Shown here in pieces: positions 1 to 5,204 of a stretch of 5,561 nucleotides of DNA (its first letter is position 1; every line of letters starts with the position of its first letter). A model generated the notes under the pieces. That model worked only from the letters and a program-made list of their open reading frames with translations, did not search any database and was not told the DNA's origin. Both the position numbers and the translations under genes were made by a program. The stretch comes from Candidatus Methanodesulfokora sp. (GTDB taxonomy: Archaea > Korarchaeota > Korarchaeia > Korarchaeales > Korarchaeaceae). The stretch spans positions 2,090-7,650 of the forward strand of contig JAGDWR010000074.1 in NCBI GenBank assembly GCA_023269865.1. The letters run 5' to 3'.

Positions 1-855
1 GATCCATCAAAAAAGATAAATGAAGCACTAGCTATAGCTGCGTCTGAGTTTGGCGTTGCAATAGGTGTTGGAAGCCAGAGGGCAATGCTGGAGGACAGAT
101 CCTTAATAGATACATATAAAATAGTTAGGGACAAGGCGCCTGATGTGCCGCTTATAGCAAACTTAGGCATGTCTCACATATCGACGGAAAAAGCTGTTGA
201 GAATGCAAGGACCGTTGTTGAAGCAATAGAAGCAGATGCACTAGCAATCCACCTGAACTTTCTCCAAGAATTACTTCAACCAGAGGGCTGCAGGAATTTT
301 CCAGAATTTTTCAGCAGTTTAGTTGATATTTCTAGGGAAATAGATGTCCCCTTGATAGTGAAAGAGGTTGGAAATGGCATCTCTGGAGAAGTAGCAGCTT
401 TTTTAGAGTCAGCAGGTGCGTCATATATAGATGTAGCTGGAGCTGGTGGAACTAATTGGGCAATAATAGAGGGAAGCAGGTCAAATGGATTGAGGAGGAA
501 TATAGCCTATAGCTTTGTAGACTGGGGAATTCCAGCAGTAATAAGCATAATTGAGGCAAGAAAGCATCTAAAAAAGGCTAAAATAATAGGATCAGGAGGG
601 ATAAGGACTGGAATAGATGCAGCAAAGGCAATAGCCTTAGGGGCTCATTTTGTTGGAGCGGCTAGACCATTTTTAGTTTCATTTAGAAAGGAAGGGCTTG
701 ATGGAGTAAGATCCCTGCTAAAAAGGATTATAGAAGAGCTCAGGTTATCTATGGCTCTAACAGGTTCAAGATCCATAGAAGAGCTCAGGTTATCGAGGAA
801 ATTTATCCTGACAGGCAGAACTCTTGAGTGGGCACTGCAGAGAAATATACTTTAG
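1..855 (+). CDS. fni: Type 2 isopentenyl-diphosphate delta-isomerase (FMN-dependent), 5'-truncated by window edge
   Basis: This enzyme interconverts isopentenyl and dimethylallyl diphosphate in the cytoplasm, using reduced FMN and Mg2+, and so supplies the starter unit for archaeal isoprenoid lipids. The frame is open from base 1 and shows 284 residues. The family is usually about 350-370 residues, so roughly 70-80 N-terminal residues lie outside the window; the ATG at 85 is internal. Visible motifs, numbered from the first visible residue: GVGSQR (23-28), the family HxNxxQE signature as HLNFLQE (84-90) followed by QPEG, VKEVGNG (about 120-126), DVAGAGGTNW, FVDWGIP, and the FMN-phosphate loop GGIRTG (199-204) followed by AKAIALGA. 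From recollection of Sulfolobus numbering, Q89/E90 correspond to the catalytic Gln and the Mg-binding Glu. These motifs make the identity secure. The C-terminus holds IEELRLS twice, encoded by an exact 20-bp direct repeat. No terminator is evident after the TAG; the L7Ae promoter follows at once. Confidence 0.96.
   Translation, partial: DPSKKINEALAIAASEFGVAIGVGSQRAMLEDRSLIDTYKIVRDKAPDVPLIANLGMSHISTEKAVENARTVVEAIEADALAIHLNFLQELLQPEGCRNFPEFFSSLVDISREIDVPLIVKEVGNGISGEVAAFLESAGASYIDVAGAGGTNWAIIEGSRSNGLRRNIAYSFVDWGIPAVISIIEARKHLKKAKIIGSGGIRTGIDAAKAIALGAHFVGAARPFLVSFRKEGLDGVRSLLKRIIEELRLSMALTGSRSIEELRLSRKFILTGRTLEWALQRNIL
730..794 (+). repeat. In-frame 20-bp direct repeat inside fni (730-749 and 775-794)
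   Basis: The same 20 bases occur at 730-749 and 775-794, offset by 45 bp and in the same codon phase. Both copies encode IEELRLS near the C-terminus of the isomerase. The flanking bases differ on both sides. The region still reads as the family's normal C-terminal helices, so this is probably local sequence similarity or gene conversion rather than an inserted element. Confidence 0.85.
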
Positions 856-870
856 TTATGGATATAATGC

Positions 871-879
871 TTTAAATAT
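871..879 (+). promoter_or_regulatory. TATA box of the L7Ae gene
   Basis: TTTAAATAT lies 37 bases ahead of the L7Ae ATG, in the short gap after fni. With usual archaeal spacing (about 25-27 bases from box centre to start site), transcription would begin near 900, giving a leader of about 15 bases that just includes the SD site. No clear purine-rich BRE stands out. Confidence 0.6.
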
Positions 880-900
880 CCCATTTTGCACAGAGCCTGC

Positions 901-907
901 AGGAGGG
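901..907 (+). promoter_or_regulatory. Shine-Dalgarno site of L7Ae
   Basis: AGGAGGG lies 8 bases before the ATG at 916. It fixes that start over the out-of-frame ATG at 909, which opens only a six-codon frame. The SD overlaps an 8-bp palindrome, CCTGCAGG, at 896-903. Confidence 0.75.
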
Positions 908-915
908 AATGAAGA

Positions 916-1308
916 ATGAGCCGAGGTGACAAACCCTTCTATGTGAAGTTCAAAGTTCCAGACGATGTAGTTCCAAAGGTATATGAGATGGTAAATCTCG
1001 TGAGAACATCAGGCGGAAAGCTGAGAAAAGGAGTAAATGAGACAACAAAAGCCATAGAGAGAGGAGAAGCAAAACTTGTAGTGATAGCAGAGGATGTTAA
1101 CCCGCCAGAGATAGTGGCACATCTACCATTGCTCTGTGATGAGAGAAAGGTGCCATATATCTACGTTCCGAGTAAATTGGAGCTTGGAAAAGCAGCTGGA
1201 TTAGAAGTAGCATCATCATCCATAGCTATAGTGGATCCAGGACAAGCAGGAAATCTCATAGATGCCATAAAAGGGAAGATAAATGAGATAAGAGGGACAT
1301 CACAGTGA
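916..1308 (+). CDS. rpl7ae: Large-subunit ribosomal protein L7Ae / kink-turn-binding protein
   Basis: L7Ae is an archaeal RNA-binding protein that recognises kink-turns. By family knowledge it is part of the 50S subunit, the core protein of box C/D and H/ACA modification RNPs, and a subunit of archaeal RNase P. The 130-residue length is normal. The RNA-contact signature is clear as [13 protein letters not shown] (38-50), with G39, N41, E42 and K45 in the expected places. It is followed by [12 protein letters not shown] (54-65), the LPLLCDE segment (70-76), and [13 protein letters not shown] (90-102), which forms the loop that contacts the bulged bases. The ATG at 916 is chosen because of the AGGAGGG site 8 bases upstream. 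The gene has its own TATA box after fni and is followed 57 bases later by S28e, which also has its own TATA box. In several archaea L7Ae represses its own mRNA through a leader kink-turn; the leader here seems too short to hold one. Confidence 0.97.
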   Translation: MSRGDKPFYVKFKVPDDVVPKVYEMVNLVRTSGGKLRKGVNETTKAIERGEAKLVVIAEDVNPPEIVAHLPLLCDERKVPYIYVPSKLELGKAAGLEVASSSIAIVDPGQAGNLIDAIKGKINEIRGTSQ

Positions 1309-1326
1309 AGTCCGCTTTCCATCATA

Positions 1327-1334
1327 TTTAAATA
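1327..1334 (+). promoter_or_regulatory. TATA box of the S28e-L24e transcript
   Basis: TTTAAATA, inside the AT-rich stretch 1324-1335, lies 31 bases before the S28e ATG. The predicted start site is near 1355-1358, leaving a leader of only about 10 bases. S28e therefore may be read nearly leaderless, even though it follows L7Ae in the same direction. Confidence 0.6.
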
Positions 1335-1365
1335 TGGTCGAATGGCCTTTGATAAAGGGGTCTAA

Positions 1366-1584
1366 ATGCCGGAAAAAGAGGATAAGGCTTTTCCCGCAGA
1401 AGTTGTTGAGATAATAGGAAGGACCGGCATAGCTGGGGATGTAACGCAAGTGAGAGCCAAGATTCTGGCTGGAAGGGATAAAGGAAGAGTTCTAACCAGA
1501 AATGTAAAGGGGGCCGTGAAAGTAGGCGATATATTGCTTCTGAGGGAGACAGAGATAGAAGCTAGGAAATTGAAGCCGAAGTGA
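1366..1584 (+). CDS. rps28e: Small-subunit ribosomal protein S28e (eS28)
   Basis: S28e is an OB-fold protein of the 30S subunit, shared by archaea and eukaryotes and absent from bacteria; it sits near the mRNA exit channel in known structures. The 72-residue product is normal in length. It shows the family pattern through most of its length: [20 protein letters not shown] (about 12-31), [20 protein letters not shown] (36-55), then [14 protein letters not shown]. The ATG at 1366 is the natural start. Only a weak G-rich run (1357-1361) precedes it, consistent with a very short leader. The stop codon overlaps the SD site of L24e, which starts 10 bases on, so the two are almost certainly co-transcribed and translationally coupled. 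Confidence 0.97.
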   Translation: MPEKEDKAFPAEVVEIIGRTGIAGDVTQVRAKILAGRDKGRVLTRNVKGAVKVGDILLLRETEIEARKLKPK

Positions 1585-1588
1585 GGTG
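1583..1588 (+). promoter_or_regulatory. Shine-Dalgarno site of L24e overlapping the S28e stop
   Basis: GAGGTG begins inside the TGA stop of S28e and lies 6 bases before the L24e ATG. Its position suggests that ribosomes ending S28e can reinitiate on L24e. Confidence 0.7.
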
Positions 1589-1594
1589 TAGTAA

Positions 1595-1786
1595 ATGTCA
1601 GTAAGCTCTCTTGCTAAGAAATGTAAATTCTGTGGCAGAAAAATTCCTCCTGGAACTGGAATAATGTATGTGAGATCGGATGGATCAATATTGTTCTTCT
1701 GCTCCTCTAAGTGCATGAAGAACATGATAAAGCTGGGTAGAAATCCTAAGAAATTGAAATGGGCTGTGAAATCCTCAAGTAGTTAA
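1595..1786 (+). CDS. rpl24e: Large-subunit ribosomal protein L24e (eL24), zinc-ribbon form
   Basis: L24e is a small 50S protein found in archaea and eukaryotes, located at the subunit interface. The 63-residue product has the expected zinc-binding cysteines as C10-x2-C13 and C36-x3-C40, with the conserved stretch [17 protein letters not shown] (14-30) between them and the FFCSSKC motif completing the site. The C-terminus is basic, with NPKKLKW at 50-56, as in the family. The ATG at 1595 is set by the GAGGTG site. It forms a two-gene unit with S28e. In many archaea ndk (nucleoside diphosphate kinase) follows; here the aIF5B promoter comes instead. Confidence 0.97.
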   Translation: MSVSSLAKKCKFCGRKIPPGTGIMYVRSDGSILFFCSSKCMKNMIKLGRNPKKLKWAVKSSSS

Positions 1787-1787
1787 C

Positions 1788-1797
1788 TTTATAAATA
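1788..1797 (+). promoter_or_regulatory. TATA box of aIF5B
   Basis: TTTATAAATA begins two bases after the L24e stop. The predicted start site is near 1818-1822, giving a leader of about 60 bases to the ATG at 1879 or about 85 to the GTG at 1906. That is much longer than the leaders of its neighbours. Confidence 0.55.
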
Positions 1798-1799
1798 AG

Positions 1800-1810
1800 T
1801 TTTTCATTTT
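1800..1810 (+). terminator. Possible T-rich terminator of the S28e-L24e transcript
   Basis: TTTTT-CA-TTTT follows the L24e stop by about 13 bases, with no stem before it, as is usual for archaeal intrinsic termination. It lies between the aIF5B TATA box and its predicted start site, so termination and the next initiation would be packed into about 30 bases. Confidence 0.4.
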
Positions 1811-1824
1811 GGAGTACTGAGAAG

Positions 1825-1869
1825 CCAGCATAAAAATCAGCTTTAGAACCGTGTTCTTAATGATGCTGG
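1825..1869 (+). promoter_or_regulatory. Nested inverted repeats in the aIF5B leader (possible RNA structure)
   Basis: An outer 7-bp perfect stem pairs CCAGCAT (1825-1831) with ATGCTGG (1863-1869). Inside its loop an inner 5-bp stem pairs AGAAC (1845-1849) with GTTCT (1853-1857) around the triloop CGT. Both arms fall just after the predicted start site and before either candidate start codon of aIF5B. Whether this is a regulatory fold, an operator for a dimeric protein, or chance cannot be settled here. Confidence 0.35.
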
Positions 1870-1890
1870 GCAGATTTTATGACAATTATT

Positions 1891-1899
1891 GGGAGGGAG
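1891..1899 (+). promoter_or_regulatory. Shine-Dalgarno site deciding the aIF5B start (GTG at 1906)
   Basis: GGGAGGGAG is the only good SD match near the aIF5B start. It lies 6 bases before an in-frame GTG at 1906 and inside the longer frame that begins at ATG 1879. ATG 1879 itself has only a weak GGG upstream, and ATG 1921 has none. Confidence 0.55.
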
Positions 1900-1905
1900 A
1901 CCGAT

Positions 1906-3693
1906 GTGTCTGGTCAAAAGATGTACAGACAGCCTCTCGTTGCAGTGCTAGGTCATGTTGATGCTGGTAAGACCTCGTTACTTGACTACATAAGGAAGAC
2001 AAGGGTGGCTGCAAAGGAGCCTGGGGCTATAACACAACACGTAGGTGCATCAGAAGTTCCATATGATGTCATAAAATCTCTTTGTGATCCTATTTTCAGA
2101 AAATTAGGGCTAAAATTTGAGTTCAAGGCAAAGGGGTTGCTTTTTATAGATCTACCTGGGCATGAGGCATTTACAAACTTGAGGAAGAGAGGAGGGTCGC
2201 TAGCAGATATAGCAATTCTAGTTGTAGATGTTCATAGTGGAGTCCAGCAACAAACAGTTGAGTCGATAAACATACTGAGGCTGAGGAAGACCCCATTTGT
2301 CGTGGCGCTGAACAAGATAGATACATTAGAAGGATGGAAGTCGGTTGAAGGAAGGCCATTCATAGAGGCGATAAATGAACAGAGTCCTCAAACAATAGCT
2401 GAGCTAGACCGGCTTCTTTATAGAGTTGTGGGGCAGCTTGCTGAGATGGGCTTTGACTCCGACAGATATGACAGAGTGAAGGATTTCACGAGAAAGCTTG
2501 CTATAATTCCGACAAGTGCAATTACGGGAGAGGGAATCCCAGACTTAATAGCAGTTCTCGTTGGGTTAGTTCAGAGGTACATGCTGGACAGACTGGAGAT
2601 AAGCGGGGAAAAAGGGAAAGGAGTAGTGCTTGAGGTGAAGAAAGAGCCGGGAAAGGGAACTGTCATCACAGCGATATTGTACGATGGAGTTCTCAGAGAG
2701 GGAGATAGAATCCTGATAGGAGGAATTGAATCCTCTATCTTGACAAAGGTCAGGGCAATACTAAGACCTAGACCTCTTGAGGAAATAAGAATAAAGTCGA
2801 AATTTCAGAGGGTTGAGCTCGCGGAAGCAGCATGCGGTGTAATGATAGTAGCTCCAGACCTAGATAAAGTAATTCCGGGAGCCCCTATACACGTTGTTAG
2901 AAGCGAGGAGGAAGCAGATGAAATAAAAAAGGCAATAGAGGAAGAAGTAAGGAGGATACTAATAAGATCTGATGTAATAGGGGTCATTGTGAGAGCTGAT
3001 GCACTTGGCTCTCTGGAAGCAATATCAGGCATGCTCCAAGCAGAGGGAATCCCAATAAGAAGAGGGGATATAGGGGATGTGAGCAGGTCTGATGTGTTTG
3101 AAGCATCAATTATCTCAAAGGAGGATGAGAAGTACGGCATTGTGCTCGCGTTTAACGTCAGAGTTCCGCCTGATGTTGAGCAGGAGGCTGCTGAAAGAGG
3201 AGTTAAGATAATAAAAAGTAATATAATATATGAACTTGTAAAAGATCTGAAGGAGCATATAGCTGAAGTTGAGAGAAAGCTGGAGGAGAGGTTACTTTCA
3301 ACAACGGTGTTTCCAGCTGAACTCACTTTCCTTCCAGGTTATACATTCAGGAACAGCGACCCAGCGATAATAGGTGTTGAAGTGGTATCTGGGAGAATAC
3401 TTCCCGGATATCCTCTTATAAATGACAAGGGAAAGAAAATTGGAACGATATTAGAGATTCAGCAGGAGGGAAACAGAAGGCAGATGGCCAAAGCAGGAGA
3501 AAGAGTAGCAATCTCGATAAAAGGAGGAGTTGTCGGAAGAAACATAAAGGAGGGTCAAACACTATATACAGATGTGAAGGAAATAGAGGATGATAAGCTC
3601 AGAGCTCTCTTCTTTTCAAAGCTCAGCGACCAGGAGAAAAATCTCTACAGGAGAATACTCTGGATAAAATACGGAAAAATGGGGGAGAGCTAA
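1906..3693 (+). CDS. infB: Translation initiation factor aIF5B (IF2/eIF5B family GTPase)
   Basis: aIF5B is a cytoplasmic GTPase that promotes subunit joining and initiator tRNA placement. From the GTG at 1906 the product has 595 residues, the usual archaeal length, with RQPLVAVLGHVD close to the N-terminus as in relatives. ATG 1879 would add nine residues and ATG 1921 would remove five; the SD site favours 1906. GTPase motifs are complete: G1 GHVDAGKT (16-23), switch-I region AITQHVGASEVP, G3 DLPGHEAF (82-89), G4 NKID (136-139) and G5 SA (204-205). Two positions are unusual: A20 where archaeal proteins mostly have His (GHVDHGKT), and L83 where Thr is usual (DTPGH). The catalytic-type H86 is kept. 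A beta-barrel domain II (KGVVLEV, KGTVITAILYDGVLREGD), domain III (VIVRADALGSLEAI) and the C-terminal barrel (LPGYTFRNSDPAIIGVEV) follow in order. No intein interrupts G1. The gene has its own promoter, and its TAA overlaps the DUF99 stop on the other strand. Confidence 0.96.
   Translation: MSGQKMYRQPLVAVLGHVDAGKTSLLDYIRKTRVAAKEPGAITQHVGASEVPYDVIKSLCDPIFRKLGLKFEFKAKGLLFIDLPGHEAFTNLRKRGGSLADIAILVVDVHSGVQQQTVESINILRLRKTPFVVALNKIDTLEGWKSVEGRPFIEAINEQSPQTIAELDRLLYRVVGQLAEMGFDSDRYDRVKDFTRKLAIIPTSAITGEGIPDLIAVLVGLVQRYMLDRLEISGEKGKGVVLEVKKEPGKGTVITAILYDGVLREGDRILIGGIESSILTKVRAILRPRPLEEIRIKSKFQRVELAEAACGVMIVAPDLDKVIPGAPIHVVRSEEEADEIKKAIEEEVRRILIRSDVIGVIVRADALGSLEAISGMLQAEGIPIRRGDIGDVSRSDVFEASIISKEDEKYGIVLAFNVRVPPDVEQEAAERGVKIIKSNIIYELVKDLKEHIAEVERKLEERLLSTTVFPAELTFLPGYTFRNSDPAIIGVEVVSGRILPGYPLINDKGKKIGTILEIQQEGNRRQMAKAGERVAISIKGGVVGRNIKEGQTLYTDVKEIEDDKLRALFFSKLSDQEKNLYRRILWIKYGKMGES
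3664..3680 (-). terminator. Possible T-rich terminator of the DUF99 transcript, inside the aIF5B 3' end
   Basis: Read on the minus strand, two T-rich runs (ATTTTT and TATTTTAT) begin about 10 bases after the DUF99 TAG stop. Because the genes converge with no spacer, this signal lies within the last codons of aIF5B. Confidence 0.35.
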
Positions 3694-4226
3694 CATCTAG
3701 CAATAGAAGCAACTATATTGGCTATTCTTAGCTGTTCCGGGAATTTTGACTCAATACAATATCTCTCCACTATGTTCTCAACCTCTCTCTCATCTATGCC
3801 CTCAAAGAGGCAGTAAATCACCCCATATCTCGTCCTAAATGGTGTATACTTTGGTTGTCTCAGGAAGTCCTCTATTTTATTCTCCTTTCCCGCAGATCTG
3901 AGCGCATGAACAACAAGTTCATCTCTAGGAGCTCTATCAAGAAATGATACAATGGGAATTCCAATCTTTTTATGAAGAGAGCTTAAATCTATCATGTTAA
4001 ACCCACCCATCGTTGTCCCATGGAGCATGAGAATGTTCACTTCTCCCTTGAGGCTATCTACAACTTCTACTATTCTTTCCTCTGCATCAGAGCCATCTAC
4101 CTCAATTTTAGTCTTTATGGCTTTCTCTAAAATTAAATCCCTAAATAAAAGGCAAACTATGAACGTCCATTTGTCAACCCCTTTTCTAAAAGGGGCATCA
4201 TCAACTGCAAGCACTCTGATGGCCAT
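3690..4226 (-). CDS. DUF99 / UPF0215 family protein (endonuclease V-like)
   Basis: This is a 178-residue member of the archaeal DUF99 (UPF0215) family, which COG describes as an endonuclease V homologue; its cellular role is not established, so no reaction is assigned. Family features in order are RVLAVDDAPF (4-13), with the Asp pair D9-D10 in the place of the EndoV first-strand acid; IEVDGSDAEERI (41-52); LHGTTMGGFNMIDL (68-81), the family's most recognisable motif; IPIVSFLDRAPRDE (90-103); and PEQLRIANIVAS (163-174) at the C-terminus. The usual DGxDAT reads DGSDAE here. No signal peptide or membrane segment is seen, so it should be cytoplasmic. The ATG at 4226 is chosen because the family begins with this RVLxxDD strand within a few residues and because the TATA-like box places transcription almost on it. 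It converges with aIF5B and diverges from GGGP synthase. Confidence 0.9.
   Translation of the reverse strand: MAIRVLAVDDAPFRKGVDKWTFIVCLLFRDLILEKAIKTKIEVDGSDAEERIVEVVDSLKGEVNILMLHGTTMGGFNMIDLSSLHKKIGIPIVSFLDRAPRDELVVHALRSAGKENKIEDFLRQPKYTPFRTRYGVIYCLFEGIDEREVENIVERYCIESKFPEQLRIANIVASIARC
3871..3890 (+). terminator. Possible pyrimidine-rich terminator downstream of aIF5B, antisense to DUF99
   Basis: A 20-base stretch made almost entirely of T and C, including TTTTATT, lies about 180 bases after the aIF5B stop and is the first strong T-rich run downstream on the plus strand. If used, the aIF5B mRNA would end antisense to DUF99. This is inference from composition only. Confidence 0.2.
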
Positions 4227-4243
4227 AAAAACAAGGACGTTGA

Positions 4244-4254
4244 TTTATTAAATA
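4244..4254 (+). promoter_or_regulatory. TATA box of GGGP synthase
   Basis: TTTATTAAATA is centred about 32 bases before the synthase ATG. It predicts a start site near 4274 and a leader of only a few bases. The same AT-rich element serves the divergent DUF99 gene. Confidence 0.55.
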
Positions 4255-4256
4255 AG
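4248..4256 (-). promoter_or_regulatory. TATA box of DUF99 (overlaps the synthase box)
   Basis: On the minus strand CTTATTTAA is centred at about 4252, some 26 bases before the DUF99 ATG at 4226. This predicts a leaderless mRNA starting at or next to the A of the ATG. No SD-like site precedes this ATG, which agrees. Confidence 0.5.
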
Positions 4257-4267
4257 CGTGAGGCTGA

Positions 4268-4273
4268 GAGGAG
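4268..4273 (+). promoter_or_regulatory. Shine-Dalgarno-like site of GGGP synthase
   Basis: GAGGAG lies 7 bases before the ATG at 4281. It sits very near the predicted transcription start, so part of it may not be present in the mRNA. Confidence 0.5.
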
Positions 4274-4280
4274 ATCCAAG

Positions 4281-5018
4281 ATGATAGAGGATGAGATAAG
4301 AAAGAGATCATCTGAGGGGGCTCTGCTTGCTGTACTCATAGATCCATTCTCAACAGATCCGAATAAAGCAGGAAAGGTCGCACATGAAGCTGAGAGCGGA
4401 GGAGCTGACATAATACTAGTGGGGGGATCGATAGGAGCAGGCGCAATGCTAGATACAGTGATAAGCTCAATAAAGAGCTCATCCTCTCTCCCAGTGATCC
4501 TATTTCCCGGAAATGTGGATGGAGTGTCGGGAAAAGCTGATGCAATACTTTTCATGTCCCTTTTGAACTCATCTAACCCCTATTGGATAATACAAGCTCA
4601 GGCATTGGCTGCAATTACCGTGAAAAAGCTGAGAATAGAGGCAATACCAACGGCATATCTCATATTCGAGCCAGGTCATAGAAGCGCGGCGGGATGGGTC
4701 GGATGGGTCAATCCAATACCTAGGAAGAAACCTGAGATAGCCCTAGCTTATTCAGCAGCAGCAGAGCTCCTTGGAATGAGATGGGTTTATTTGGAGGCTG
4801 GAAGTGGTGCAGAGGAACCAGTTCCTGTCGAGGCTGTGAAAATGGTGTCGGAGAACACAAGGCTTGGGATAATAGTAGGAGGGGGGATAAGATCCCCTGA
4901 GCTTGCCGCCGAGAGAGCTAAGGCAGGAGCTGACATAATAGTTGTAGGGACCTACTTGGAGGAAGGTGAGGATATAAAAGGGAGAGTGGAGCTGATAAAG
5001 AGAGCAATTAGAAGATGA
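4281..5018 (+). CDS. Geranylgeranylglyceryl phosphate synthase (GGGP synthase, PcrB-like TIM barrel)
   Basis: This enzyme joins geranylgeranyl diphosphate to sn-glycerol 1-phosphate, forming the first ether bond of archaeal membrane lipids; it is a Mg2+-dependent TIM-barrel protein. The 245-residue product is full length. Visible motifs are LIDP (19-22) with metal-ligand-type D21; ILVGGS (45-50); PVILFPGN (71-78); AILFMSLLNS (about 88-97); the glycerol-phosphate site YLEAGSG (170-176); GGGIRS (200-205); and AGADIIVVGT (215-224), the phosphate-binding loop. These identify the archaeal (group II-type) synthase rather than bacterial heptaprenylglyceryl phosphate synthase, though length preference cannot be proved from sequence. 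After LIDP the usual Asp/Glu-Lys pair is replaced by Phe-Ser (LIDPFSTDP), which is uncommon. The ATG at 4281 is supported by the GAGGAG site and the nearby TATA box. The gene is divergent from DUF99 and is followed at once by a T-tract. Confidence 0.95.
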   Translation: MIEDEIRKRSSEGALLAVLIDPFSTDPNKAGKVAHEAESGGADIILVGGSIGAGAMLDTVISSIKSSSSLPVILFPGNVDGVSGKADAILFMSLLNSSNPYWIIQAQALAAITVKKLRIEAIPTAYLIFEPGHRSAAGWVGWVNPIPRKKPEIALAYSAAAELLGMRWVYLEAGSGAEEPVPVEAVKMVSENTRLGIIVGGGIRSPELAAERAKAGADIIVVGTYLEEGEDIKGRVELIKRAIRR

Positions 5019-5020
5019 CC

Positions 5021-5031
5021 TTTTCTTTTTT
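5021..5031 (+). terminator. T-tract terminator after GGGP synthase
   Basis: TTTTCTTTTTT starts two bases after the TGA stop, with no stem-loop needed. This is the typical form of archaeal intrinsic termination and the strongest such signal in the window. Confidence 0.55.
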
Positions 5032-5204
5032 CAGCAAATTCATGTTCTGAACTGTGTTCACAATGAAGCATGGTGAAGGAGGGCACATCTTTGTATATCC
5101 CTGCTTACGTCCTGTATTAGAAGCAGAGGTAGGTCGTTTACTTAGAACAAAACGATATGCTCACATTGAGAATCGGCAGAAGGAACCATATGTTGATTTC
5201 CACA

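Noticed and set aside
85..855. ATG at 85 as the true start of the isomerase
   Set aside because: The frame is open to base 1, and residues upstream of 85 include the conserved GVGSQR motif, so the start lies outside the window.
891..930. Autoregulatory kink-turn ahead of L7Ae
   Set aside because: The predicted leader is only about 15 bases and I could not draw two stems flanking a three-base bulge with tandem G-A pairs.
1492..1725. Minus-strand 77-codon frame across S28e and L24e
   Set aside because: Both plus-strand genes have unmistakable family signatures; this is their shadow.
1815..1870. Box C/D guide RNA in the aIF5B leader
   Set aside because: A near C box (ATGATGC at 1860) and a CTGA (1817) are present, but in the wrong order and spacing for a C/D RNA, with no second box pair.
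2805..3326. Long minus-strand frame (173 codons) within aIF5B
   Set aside because: It is Ser/Thr-rich with low complexity, as expected for the reverse complement of a charged coding region, and lies entirely inside a certain gene.
4157..4555. Minus-strand frame (132 codons) over the DUF99 start and GGGP synthase
   Set aside because: It overlaps two well-identified genes and the divergent promoter and shows no family features.
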